In this document: piece by piece, positions 20,740 through 30,570 of the stretch
Layout: each line of letters begins with the position of its first letter
How positions within the stretch are numbered: the stretch's first letter is position 1
Origin: Nothophaeocryptopus gaeumannii
Lineage: Eukaryota > Ascomycota > Dothideomycetes > Mycosphaerellales > Mycosphaerellaceae
DNA length: 64,000 nt
Assembly (NCBI GenBank): GCA_031771865.1
Contig: JASISA010000040.1
Span: 1,178,001-1,242,000, forward strand
Direction of reading: 5' to 3'
Notes under the pieces: generated by a model
The model's database searches: none
Told to the model about the DNA's origin: nothing
Seen by the model: only the letters and a program-made list of their open reading frames with translations
Made by a program: the position numbers and the translations under genes

Positions 20740-21059
20740 AATGACAGTGATCCTGGAGGGTATACGGAGGTGTTGGAGTTGGTCTTGGTGCTCTGTTTGC
20801 TGGCGTGGATGTCTGTAGCATTGCAATTGAAGGGCTCCGACTGAATTTGAGCGAATTGGGTCTCATATTGATTGATGCGGCCTGTTCCGCGGTCGACCAC
20901 GCGAGCTCGCATCCTTCCAGCTTTCTCTCCGACCACGCAACATCTCTGACCACTCTCCATCACGTCAAAGCAATCGTATAAGTTGACTAGCTGGTAGGCT
21001 CACATCTCCAGCTCCATTCTTCGCTTCTCCGCCATCAGCCCTGCGCCGGGGAATCCAGC
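20740..21059. other. Intergenic; nothing seen
   Basis: This 320-bp spacer lies between two plus-strand genes and should hold the 3' end of one and the promoter of the next. Confidence 0.5.
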
Positions 21060-21626
21060 ATGCCTCTCGAACGCAAACACATCCCCATCCTCCTCCCCCT
21101 CTGCACGTCTTCTCTCTCTTTCGGCCTCTCCCTCTTCCAATATCCCCTCTTCGGATCCTTCCTCGCGCCTCAACACATCCTCGATAGGGAATCGCGGAAG
21201 AGCATTGCTGGGAAACCTTTCTCGACGTATTGGGATGTCTTCCTCCGAGCTTCTGTCCCGCTAATCGTAACACCTTGCCTCACCTCGGCCGGCGTGGGAC
21301 TCTATGCGAGTCGATGGTTGAAGAGTCAGGTAAATATAGCTGCTAGTTCGGCGAGAACATCCGGGTCGGTGGAGGCTGCTGGGTGGTATGGGATTGGAGC
21401 TGGGTTGGCTGCTGGACATTTGCTGTTCGTGCCACTTGTTGCGGGCCCGGTTCAGAGGATTGTTGAGGCAGGGTTGGGGACGTATAGTGATGAGGAGGCG
21501 GAAGAGAAGAATAGACAGGAGATGAAGAGGTGGTTTATGTGGCATACGATAAGGACGCTAACAGTTGATCTGGGGGCTGTTGTGGTGTTTTGGAAGGGTG
21601 TGAACGGAGTGTTGAGTGTGGCTTGA
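21060..21626 (+). CDS. Small integral membrane protein, possibly DUF1772-like
   Basis: A single exon of 188 residues has about four hydrophobic segments: residues 8-33 (ILLPLCTSSLSFGLSLF), 64-85 (SVPLIVTPCLTSAGVGLYAS), 105-130 (YGIGAGLAAGHLLFVPLVAG) and 165-187. The last follows WFMWHTIRTLTVDLGAVVVF, and the conserved W..H..R spacing before the final helix resembles the DUF1772 (anthrone-oxygenase-like) group. That assignment is tentative. It would sit in an internal membrane. It is convergent with the P450 gene, whose stop lies only 62 bp away. Confidence 0.7.
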   Translation: MPLERKHIPILLPLCTSSLSFGLSLFQYPLFGSFLAPQHILDRESRKSIAGKPFSTYWDVFLRASVPLIVTPCLTSAGVGLYASRWLKSQVNIAASSARTSGSVEAAGWYGIGAGLAAGHLLFVPLVAGPVQRIVEAGLGTYSDEEAEEKNRQEMKRWFMWHTIRTLTVDLGAVVVFWKGVNGVLSVA

Positions 21627-21688
21627 TGGAATGACCTTGGAGATACTTTGGGGAGCAGCACGACAACAGCGGCGACCGCAACGAGACC

Positions 21689-23266
21689 TCATCCACCCCT
21701 AGGCCTCACATACGCATAAAATGGCTTCTTCGGCAAAGCGACAAAGTGATCCACCATCCCAAACTCCTCCTCCCCGTTATCCACAAGTCCCACCTCATAC
21801 CTCCCAAACAAGAACGAGATCCCAAACAACAATTCCGCCATGACCAAATTCTGTCCCAAACAATCTCGATTCCCTCGCGAAAACGTCACCATGTTCGACG
21901 CTTTAGCAGCACCATCTCCCAGCCACCTATCGGGACTGAATTCAGTCGCGTTTTTGCCCCAGAGTTCTTTGCTTCGGTTCATGGTGTACGCTGACATGGA
22001 CACGATCGTTCCGGGAGGGATAACTTTGTTTTCGATAATGAGAGGGGAGATGCCGGCTTCGGGCTTGGGTACGATCCGAGGGAGGCGGCCTGGGACGGCT
22101 GGGCCGCAGCGGAGAGATTCTTTGACGATGGCGTTGAGGTATGGTAGGACTTCGAGGTCGCTTAGAGCAGGATGACTGTTTGGTTGCAGAGATGAGTATA
22201 TTGGCTCGATTTCTTGTAGAAGTCGGGACTTGATTCGTGGAGATCTGAGAATGTTCCAACATGCGAAGGCGAATGTGAAGCCCGCGGTATCAGAACCGCC
22301 CGCTATCATCGCTGTGGCGTTTCCAGCTACGTCCTTGTCCGGGAGAGATTTGAGCGCATCGAAAATGACTGGGTGAGACGGTTTTGTTTCCGCAGAGGAG
22401 GTCTTGTATCTTTCAAAGCACCTTGCCGCGAAGTCGACGAACTTTTGGATGAGTGTGGCTTCATCGCTGATCTTGGCTAGAAGTGATAGAGGTATCATGT
22501 CCTCTATCTTTGTCCGGATTGGGTGGTATACTCGGTCGAACATAGAGGCACAAGCGAGGTCGAAGGCATCTATCGTCGGAGCTTTGAACTCGTCTTCGCT
22601 ACTGGTACTGATGGCATCGACGGATTGTCCGCAAGCGTATTTGGTGATCACGTCCACGGGGAGACATCGACATAGCTGATACAGATTCAGTGGTCGATCC
22701 TGATCCCGATTCTTGAGCCGTTTTGCGTAGTCGTCCAAGGAGTCCGTTATCAGGAATTGGATGTGGACCGTTGCGCTGCGGGAGAAGTATGACCGAAGCT
22801 TGTTTCGAAGCGACTTGTGGATCTCTGCATCGGTAGTGGCGAAGACACTATTCTTCTGACCTGTTGCTTGATAAAAGTCGGGTTCTTTGAGATATCCACT
22901 ATTCTGGCCGTAAATGACCTTGTGAAGAGAGACATCTGTGATGTGGATCTCACTGGGGCCAATGCGCAGCGCTTGTGTCCCTATGGCTTTGAATTAGAAT
23001 TCACCACCTGTGATCAATGAGGCTTAGTACTTGCCATAAGACTCATGGAGCGCCTCTAGTTGAGCCTCCGGAAAACAGCCTGGTGAGCACAGTTTGTTCA
23101 GCCATTGAACTGATTGAGCTGCTTCTTTCGGCCCGGAGAACTTTGACAGAGGATGTAGATGCAAGAAGTATTTGCTCCTCAGCTTTCGACACACCCAAAC
23201 GAGACAAAGAATAGAGATGAAGAGCGCAGTAGCCCACCAGAGCGATGCACTAAAACGCGAGGACAT
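21689..23266 (-). CDS. Cytochrome P450 monooxygenase
   Basis: Two exons (23266-23035 and 22980-21689) give 507 residues, a normal fungal P450 length. An alternative upstream ATG at 23329 would add 21 residues. The N-terminus is a membrane anchor (SLWWATALFISILCLVWVC). The oxygen-binding helix I reads AGGSDTAGFTFAF, the ExxR motif is KESLR, and PDRW precedes the heme loop FSRGNRDCLGQNL with the Cys ligand. The intron 22981-23034 appears to use a GC donor (GCAAGT) with an AG acceptor; only this keeps ESYG-TQALRIGPSEIHI in frame. The substrate is unknown. The protein should sit on the ER membrane and need a P450 reductase. The C2H2 regulator upstream is on the same strand. Confidence 0.9.
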
Positions 23267-23639
23267 GATCAGATCTGGCAAATATTGCTCGTCCCACTTG
23301 CGGCAGCTATCAATCGAAGTTCGGAACAAGGATGAGATGCAGTACAGAGTCGGCCAGGGATTTGTATCGTGACTGAGTGCTCTTCAATTAGGAACCATTT
23401 CATGCACAGCAGGATGCCTTGGCGCGAAGTCCTCCGAATCCTGCAATGTATCAGGGCTGAAAGCCCTCTCGGCCTTACCAATTGACCTTCGCTACGACGA
23501 ACCCAATTCTTCACACACAATGGCAGGTGGACTTCTTTGAAGTATCAGACCGTTCATTGCATACAAAGTCGTAAATACACTGTATTCGAAGACGTTGATC
23601 TCTACACTGATACCATCCTCATTCCTGAAGAACAAAATA

Positions 23640-24370
23640 CTATGCTGATACAACTCCGTCGTACTCTGGATGCTTCTTTCCCATATGCCTCTTTCGATTG
23701 TCCTTGCGATCGAAGCCAATGACATGGTACTTGCAGTTCGCAAGGGGACACTTGAACGGCTTCTCAGTGCCATGTACACTGCGCTGATGGCGTTGGAGGT
23801 CTTTGGGGTAGCGAAACTCCTTATCGCATTCGAGACAACGACGCGAGGAGAAAGAAGTGGATGGTGAGGGCGATGATCTAGTGACGTTCAGGGGAGTGTC
23901 TGTGAAGGGTGGTGCTTTATAACCCACTGAGTGTCCGAGTTCGTGTTGTCCGGCTCGAAATTCGCGACCTCTGGATCGAAAATGCTTAGATGCCAACTCG
24001 AATCGATTGGCGACCCAAAGCCATTGCGGCCATTTGTTGGCACGTAGTTCCAGTCATAGTCGACAAATAGGCCGGCGTTGCTAAAGTGAACATCGAAGGC
24101 AGAATCGTTCGAGAAGTTGCCACTGGGCCATAGCTCTGGCTCTTCGAGGTTGCCGAGCAAGGACGAAAATGCCACAGGACTTTCAAAATCCAACGTGCCT
24201 TGCGATGTGAGCTCAACTGCTTGATCGACTAATTCGCTGATCCGGGCATCTGTAGTAATCTGGTCATGTCCAGTTGGGCCGCCAACGAATTGTTCGTTGA
24301 TAAAAGTATTCCAGAGTGGTTCATCCTGTCCAAACTCATCATCAGTCGCATGTTTGAGTGCCTGAGGCAT
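23640..24370 (-). CDS. C2H2 zinc-finger protein, likely transcription factor
   Basis: Exon 1 (24370-23928) and exon 2 (23877-23640) are joined across a 50-nt GT-AG intron (GTGGGT..CACTAG), giving 226 residues. An ATG at 24400 would give 236. Residues 1-145 are acidic and Asn/Ser-rich without known folds, as in activation regions. The C-terminus carries two fingers: CLECDKEFRYPKDLQRHQRS followed by VH, and FKCPLANCKYHVIGFDRKDN followed by RKRHMGKKH. Two C-terminal fingers after an acidic region is common in small fungal regulators. It lies just upstream of the P450 on the same strand, so local regulation is possible but unproven. Confidence 0.78.
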
Positions 24371-24400
24371 GCGTACTGTCCGAGTTGAGGATCCGTGCAC

Positions 24401-24841
24401 CGATCCGTAACCTGCTTGCTCCGCCCAGGCCCCAAACTCAGCTTCAAGCGGGGAGGGCGACTCACCTGAGGCCGGCCAGCGGGTTGGCTTTCGCCGGGGC
24501 CCGCTGTGCTTCCCGACTTCGAATGCTCTGCAACTCTCTCCATGATGAATGCAACGAAATGATGATGGAAAGGAACGCAGGACACGCTCGCAACCATGAA
24601 ATTGAGCATCGCTCAGCTGCAGCGGCCTCTTTTTGGAGGAGATCAGGACGTCACCACCGCGCGAAGGTGGTTTTGCGACGAGAGTGCCAAGCTCACGTGT
24701 TCGGAGTCACGTGCACGGACCAAGCGAGTGAGTGAAGTCGAATAATGTAGTCGATGCCATGAGAATCTCCTTCTTCTTTGAATTGGTCGAACGACGACTG
24801 ATGCAGAGCTCAGACTCTCGGATTGTAGAGCGCGTCGCGGT
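24401..24841. other. Intergenic; nothing seen
   Basis: This 441-bp gap lies between two minus-strand genes. It should contain the promoter of the zinc-finger gene and the 3' end of the chitinase. The open frames are short and incoherent. Confidence 0.5.
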
Positions 24842-26032
24842 CTACGCTCCACCCTCCTCCCTTTTCAACATTCTCTCAGCACTCCAATTCCTCCTATGCA
24901 ACCCATGCCTCCTAACATGCTTCTTCGCCTTCACTTTCACCGACGAAGCCTTCAACATCGTCTTCACGTCTCTCAAAAATGGCACATTCGCGTACGCTTG
25001 ACTTGCATCCCAACCCATCAATCCTCCAAAATTACTGAACGTCTTGCAGTAACTGATGATCGGCTTCAATTGCGCCGCGGTCATGTAACTTCCAGTCGAT
25101 GCACCAGTCTTGCCTGCTGGGACACCTAGGAAGACCTTGGCGTTGCGGTTTGCGGATGCGGTGGATTTGGCGTAGTCAGACCAGGTTTTGAAGTTGAACG
25201 ATTTTTGGGTGGCGCCGGAGGTTGCGTTGTAGGTTCGGAGATCGCAGGAGGGGTTGTTGTAGTATTGGACGAAAAGCGCGTCGAAGGGGACGGCACCGCT
25301 GGCACTGTTCAAAAGTGGGTTGGTGTTCGAATCTGGGTATGGACATTGGGGGGCGGCGGTCAGGTAGTATGTCTTCGACTTGTCGACGTTCATCAATGAT
25401 CGGAGTTTGAGGCTGAACTCGCGGAACTAGACGCCTGTTGATTCGAGATCGATGTCGAAGCCATCGATGACAGCGTTGCCAAATGGTCGAAGAGCCCCGC
25501 TTGATGAGTTGACAGGGCCGAAGGTGTTCCACATGAGAAGAGCAGCACTCTCGGCCGCAGTCTTGCTCTTGAAGCCGCCCTCCTTGGAGTTCTGTCCTCC
25601 TATTGAAAGCAGAACCGTCTTGCCATAGGTCTGCTGGCATGATTGTATCTCCCCAGTGTATGTCGGGCAATTCCAGAGATCGGTGCCTGCGAAGATTCCG
25701 CACTTGTATCCCTGGTTTGCGAAGTTGATTTGTGGCTGCCCTCCTTTGCTGCTGGCGATGTTGACTACGAAGGCCATTGGAATAATGTCGATGTTGGGAT
25801 TCTGACAGTATGTGGATATGTTCTGTTGTTCGAGACCGCCGGATGCTGCTCCGTAAGAGTTCTGTCCCCAGTACTGACGAAGACCTTAGTGGATGTTTCG
25901 CATGTGGCTTTGATCCTTTGCTGTGCTTACAACGGCTAGATTCGAAGCTGTGCTGAAACGCTGAGCAGCTACATGTTGGATGGAAAGGACGCCCGCAGAT
26001 GCAGTAACTCCAATTGCCGTAATTAACTTCAT
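24842..26032 (-). pseudogene. Class III chitinase (GH18) with one in-frame stop
   Basis: Exon 1 (26032-25931) encodes a signal peptide (MKLITAIGVTASAGVLSIQH). A 57-nt intron (25874-25930) joins it to YWGQNSYGAASGGLEQQNIS. The GH18 catalytic signature is DGFDIDLES, with Glu as proton donor. Immediately after, ESTGV is followed by TAG at 25427-25429 (about codon 183). The same frame then continues as FREFSLKLRSLMNVDKSKTY, then YLTAAPQCPYPD, YYNNPSC, VFLGVPAG and GGLMGWDAS to 24842. These are the remaining barrel strands of hevamine-type chitinases. Read through, the protein would be 377 residues, normal for secreted class III enzymes. CAG to TAG is the simplest origin of the stop. No splice sites remove it. 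It is either a recent pseudogene, a base error or a readthrough case. Confidence 0.85.
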
Positions 26033-26799
26033 GGTAAGGACTGTGTTGTGATGTGTTTAAAGGAAGTGCTGATGTGGAAGAAAGGAAACTCTCCAAACCA
26101 TGGATGAAAGAAACACGACGAACGTTGCTCTTGCGCAACAGGGCTGTAAATAGTCTTTAACTCCCACGAGTTCAGATCGTGGTGTTCGCTGTGCCCCTAA
26201 TCGGAGTCCATAGCGTAGAACCGGTCCAGCGTGTTCGACCGTTGTGGCGCTTTGGGCAATCTCGACGACAACCAGACCCGTTTTGGCAGTTAGACAGCAA
26301 CCACGGAATCAAAGGTGGAAAGAGTCTTGGCTGTCCAGAAACATTGTCTCTGTTAACGAGAATCGATGATCAGTTGCCTTTTTCTTGATTCAAAGCTCCA
26401 GAGCTCAGGATGTTTGCGATGTGCCGATGTATGAAAACGCGAGCCAGATCTGGAGACATTTCCTTTCTAGTGGGCGCCGAGGCTGCCCAGAGTCGACCTC
26501 CATCGCAGTTGGGGGCCTGGAGATCGACTTCACTGGACAGTTGCTTCAATACGTGCGGCAAAGACCGGCCGTGAGATGCTGATGTTGATGTAAAAGTGAG
26601 AAGCAGAGGAGGGACTGAGCGAAGTTGAGAGTATCCCGTGCTCTCTGTGCTAAGCTTCTCGGGCCGACTAGAACTACTCTGTGGGCCCTGCACGCGCATC
26701 GACACTGCGTCTTCAGCAGCAAGAACAAGATATGGAAACGCAGACTCATAAAATAGGGAATGAGGCCCCACGAAGTGGCAAAAATCGACAATCGGTAGG
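26033..26799. other. Intergenic; no supported gene
   Basis: This 767-bp gap lies between the chitinase promoter and the amidase 3' end. A minus-strand open frame at 26370-26843 overlaps the amidase terminus and has no recognisable domain, so I left it out. Confidence 0.45.
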
Positions 26800-28407
26800 T
26801 TAGAACTTCTTCCAATCCACCCATCCCTCCCAAACAGCCCCAATCTTCAGACAATCTCCATCCTTAAACTTCTTCCCAACAATCTGCAAACCCGCCGGCA
26901 ACTTGACACTCTCGTCTTCAATAGCCGGCACAAAGCCAACAGGCACCGTCAAAGCCGGATGACCCGTACTATTGAACGGTGCCGTATTGCCCACCAACCC
27001 AATGTTCCGACTCAACCTCTCCAACGGGCCATGTTCTTCCGGTTTATCGAAGAGCTTGCAGGGAGGGGATGGGATAGTCGGCATGAGCAGAGCATCGACA
27101 TCTGCTAAAGCGGCATCGTAGGCATCGTTGATGCGACGCAGAGCGTTGTTTGACTTAGCGTGAATGGAATGGCCCCATTTCTCGGACATGTACAGGTATC
27201 GCATATACAAATTCTGCGCTCCTGGTCCCAGTTTCTGGAACTGTTCGTCTGTCAGTTGGAGTACAGAGTCACGATCGGTCATGTGGAGCATTTTGCGACT
27301 TTCGCTGACACCGAGGAGGGCGGTTCTTGCCCCGGACAATGGGAGAGAAACCATCCAGACCTCGGCCGCTTGCGTGTGGAGAGGAATAGAAATGGTTTTG
27401 ATTTCCGCGCCAAGAGACTCGAGCTTGGAGATGGCACGACGGCAGAGGCTGGCGATAGTGTCGTACATTCCTGGGATCGTGAATCCTTCTTCTAGGATTC
27501 CAAGCTTGATGCCGGCCAGAGGCTTCTCTTTCGGTGCGGAAGAGAGGAACTTGTCGAGGTTGGGGGTGTATTTGAGAGCATATTCTGGAAAGTAAGGCGG
27601 CTGACGATCATCAATCCCGTCTGGACCAGCGAGAGCCTCGAGAAACAGGGCACAGTCCCGAACGGTTCTCGCCATTGGTCCCGCATGGTCGATGGTGCTC
27701 TCCAGAGATAAGATGCCAGTGTACGGTACCAGTCCCCACGTCGGCTTGTGTCCGACAATTCCACACATTGACGCTGGGATGCGAATTGATCCACCTTGGT
27801 CGCAGCCTATAGCCAGATCAGCGGCGCCACTGGAGACAATTCGACCGCTGCCAGAGCTTGATCCGCCACATGAGTAGTTCTCAGCGTAGATGTTATGGAC
27901 TTTTCCCGTGCACGAAGTATCCGAGACGCCCTCCATGCAGCCGCTCTCGCAGGCTGTCTTGCCAGTGATCACGCCACCAGCATCAAGAATGCGAGTGACA
28001 ATGGTGGCATCGATTTCTGGAGTCCACAGAACTGCCTCGGTACCGTTCGTACATCTGACACCAGCAAGTGCGAGATTGTCCTTGACGGCAACGGTCTTGC
28101 CTCGCAGGAGATCGCTGGTCGGTGATGTTGCTTTGACAGTGACTTTCGTCGCCCATCCGCCCTTATCAGACTCCTCGTCTGTCTTGGGAATGCAGATATC
28201 TGATCGTGGGTACTTTGAAAGGTCCGGCTTGAGCGTGTACTCCTCATCACTGAGGACACCCTCAACAACTGAGTCCAGAGAGCCCAGCAGGGTGGCCCAA
28301 TCATCGATATGGCTGTCATTCAACTTGAGTCCAGCTCTCGAGGCCAGTGCCAGCACTTCGTCGTGGCTCAAGGCCGACTCTTTGCTGCGAAACTCAGTCC
28401 CAGTCAC
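26800..28407 (-). CDS. Amidase (amidase-signature family)
   Basis: A single uninterrupted exon of 535 residues, the usual length for fungal amidases. The Ser-cisSer-Lys catalytic triad is visible: Lys in GKTVAVKDNLALAG, cis-Ser in NYSCGGSSSGSGRIVSSGAA, and nucleophilic Ser in IGCDQGGSIRIPAS. The substrate loop SMCGIVGHKPTWGLVPYTGI and the C-terminal GHPALTVPVGF segment are also typical. It should hydrolyse a carboxamide to acid and ammonia. The substrate cannot be told from sequence. There is no signal peptide, so a cytosolic enzyme is likely. Neighbours give no pathway hint. It is divergent from the ENV7-like kinase. Confidence 0.93.
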   Translation of the reverse strand: MTGTEFRSKESALSHDEVLALASRAGLKLNDSHIDDWATLLGSLDSVVEGVLSDEEYTLKPDLSKYPRSDICIPKTDEESDKGGWATKVTVKATSPTSDLLRGKTVAVKDNLALAGVRCTNGTEAVLWTPEIDATIVTRILDAGGVITGKTACESGCMEGVSDTSCTGKVHNIYAENYSCGGSSSGSGRIVSSGAADLAIGCDQGGSIRIPASMCGIVGHKPTWGLVPYTGILSLESTIDHAGPMARTVRDCALFLEALAGPDGIDDRQPPYFPEYALKYTPNLDKFLSSAPKEKPLAGIKLGILEEGFTIPGMYDTIASLCRRAISKLESLGAEIKTISIPLHTQAAEVWMVSLPLSGARTALLGVSESRKMLHMTDRDSVLQLTDEQFQKLGPGAQNLYMRYLYMSEKWGHSIHAKSNNALRRINDAYDAALADVDALLMPTIPSPPCKLFDKPEEHGPLERLSRNIGLVGNTAPFNSTGHPALTVPVGFVPAIEDESVKLPAGLQIVGKKFKDGDCLKIGAVWEGWVDWKKF

Positions 28408-29185
28408 TGTTATGGTAGTAGGCTCATTGCAGTCTTACTCTCCGAGAGTGACGACACTCATGTTCCTTTATATGTGCTTTGTTGAGCTTTCGGTTAGCTG
28501 ACAGAATGTGGTCCTTCGTACTGGAAGTCAGGAACTAGAACCTCTTCAGCACACAGAGAAGATTGATAGGCAGCAGGTGCCACAGTTGAGTGCAGCTATC
28601 AGCTGTCGGGCAACTGCGCCGTCGGCAAAGTTTATCATTCGTATCTCGCTTGCATGCAGGCATTCTGTGCTAACCTTTGCACGCATTATCCTACGTGTGT
28701 GAGATGAGGGGGAAATCGAATGGAGGCAGCATCGGATAGGCCAAGTGTTGTGTCCGATATACAATACTATGGCCTCAGACGCGACCTTGGTCTTTGAACT
28801 GGAATAGGATTTGAGCTCGGGCTTAGGTATGTGAAGCCTGTCCGGCCAAAATGGATACATCTAATCTCGGAAGCATCTCCAGCGTGGTATTCTGTTTGAA
28901 CCGAATTTATAACAATGATCTTCAGAATGATGTTGTCGTCTTTTGAAAAGGTGAGGTCCAATCTGGGTTACAAATAGCGTTTCACGTGCCTACGTGATCC
29001 TTGAGCTTGGCGTCAATGGGAAAGCTGTCGCGATGCAGCTCTCAATGTTGTCACTCGCGAACATTCACTTACAACTCGTCCAAGCTTCTTCCAATGCGTA
29101 ATTGAACCATCAAAGATCTCCCTCGTCTGCTACGCGAACTCGAATACCCGACCGCCACCCAGCCTCGGGCTGACCACAACCCACC
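28408..29185. other. Divergent promoter region
   Basis: These 778 bp lie between the amidase and kinase start codons. A CT-rich run directly precedes the kinase ATG, as is common in ascomycete promoters. Nothing else was recognised. Confidence 0.5.
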
Positions 29186-30496
29186 ATGTCCTCCCCTACC
29201 CTCGTCGAACAGCTCTCACACTACGTCCTCGATGGCCTCTGGCAACTAGGAAACTGCTTCTCCTGCTTCCCGTCGACACCCTCTCTCAAAATCAACGGCC
29301 GGTCCTTCAAGATCCTCCGTCTTCTAGGCGAAGGTGGTTTCAGCTACGTCTACCTAGTTCAATCACCCGGCGACCCGACCCTCTACGCCCTCAAGAAGAT
29401 CCGATGTCCATTCGGCCAAGAATCCGTCTCGCAGGCATTGAAAGAAGTAGAGGCGTATAGTCTGTTCACGCCACACCCGAACATCATACACGCGATTGAT
29501 CATGCGGTGGAGACTGAGAGAGGTGGAGATGCAGGGAGTAAGACAGTGTATATCCTCCTACCGTACTACAGAAGAGGGAACTTACAAGATGCGATCAATG
29601 CGAATCTGGTGAATCGCGCGAGATTTCCTGAGAGGAGGCTGATGGTGCTATTCCTGGGGGTATGTCGCGCTCTGAAAGCTATGCACCAATATCGCGTCAA
29701 GGGCGCGCCGGGTGGAGAGGAGAGTCGCAAGAAAGCGAAGAAAGTGCGACAGGAGGCGGCACAGGCGGATCACGACGCAGAGGATGAGGTACAAGCGAAT
29801 CAAAGCCGAAGACGGAGTCGACCAGGCGTGGACGATGACGACGACGAGCAGAATGAGCCACTGATGGAGGGAGAAGTCATGGCGGCGCAAGAGGGCGTGG
29901 CAGAGGGACAGATGAGGAGCTACGCGCATCGGGATATCAAGCCTGGGAATATCATGATTGCGGATACAGGGACACAGCCTATTCTGATGGATTTGGGATC
30001 GTTGGCGCCTTCACCAACACCTATCACGAGCAGAGCGCTGGCTTTGCAGGTGCAAGACCAGGCAGCGGAACACAGCACGATGCCTTACCGAGCGCCTGAG
30101 CTGTTTGACGTTAAGACCGGGACAGTCATTGACACAAAGGTGGATGTCTGGAGTATGGGGTGCACGCTCTACGCGTGCCTGGTCGGCAAATCGCCGTTTG
30201 AAGCAAGGAGCGAGGAGACTGGAGGGTCGCTGTCGCTTTGCGTGCTTGGTGGAGACTGGAGATTCCCAGATGAAGGCCCTGCAGAGGCCAAGCGCGGGAA
30301 GCAGCGAGTGGTGGACGCAGAACAGAGCAATAAGGCGAAAGAGGACAGCATCTCAGATCCCGTCAAGGAAGTCGTGCGGAAATGTCTGATCGTTGAGCCG
30401 GCTGAGCGACCAGACATTGATCAGCTCATCCAGATGGTCGAGGAGGTGGTGGAGCGGCTACCTGATCATGGAGACGCTGCGCTTGACATCGACTGA
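29186..30496 (+). CDS. ENV7: ENV7/STK16-like Ser/Thr protein kinase
   Basis: A single exon of 436 residues. The N-terminus holds a cysteine pair (GNCFSCFPSTPS) like the acylated start of ENV7/STK16 kinases, which sit on the vacuole or Golgi membrane. The kinase domain begins INGRSFKILRLLGEGGFSYV, with lysine in YALKKIRCPF, glutamate in ALKEVEAYSLF, the catalytic loop AHRDIKPGNIM, and DLGS replacing DFG as is usual in this subfamily. YRAPELFD and VDVWSMGCTLYA follow. An Asp/Arg-rich insert of about 75 residues (about 172-245) lies before the catalytic loop. In yeast Env7 acts in vacuole membrane fusion control. Orthology here is inferred from motifs. Confidence 0.88.
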   Translation: MSSPTLVEQLSHYVLDGLWQLGNCFSCFPSTPSLKINGRSFKILRLLGEGGFSYVYLVQSPGDPTLYALKKIRCPFGQESVSQALKEVEAYSLFTPHPNIIHAIDHAVETERGGDAGSKTVYILLPYYRRGNLQDAINANLVNRARFPERRLMVLFLGVCRALKAMHQYRVKGAPGGEESRKKAKKVRQEAAQADHDAEDEVQANQSRRRSRPGVDDDDDEQNEPLMEGEVMAAQEGVAEGQMRSYAHRDIKPGNIMIADTGTQPILMDLGSLAPSPTPITSRALALQVQDQAAEHSTMPYRAPELFDVKTGTVIDTKVDVWSMGCTLYACLVGKSPFEARSEETGGSLSLCVLGGDWRFPDEGPAEAKRGKQRVVDAEQSNKAKEDSISDPVKEVVRKCLIVEPAERPDIDQLIQMVEEVVERLPDHGDAALDID

Positions 30497-30570
30497 ACGA
30501 CCGGAGACGTACAGTAGATTCCATCGAAAATGGATCGATGTCTTCAGATGATGCCTGCTCTATAATGAAC

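Noticed and set aside
25176..26138. 320-residue minus-strand open frame over the chitinase
   Set aside because: It is an out-of-frame shadow of the GH18 gene, Arg/His/Ser-rich and without motifs.
26370..26843. 157-residue minus-strand frame at the amidase 3' end
   Set aside because: It overlaps the amidase C-terminus out of frame and shows no domain.
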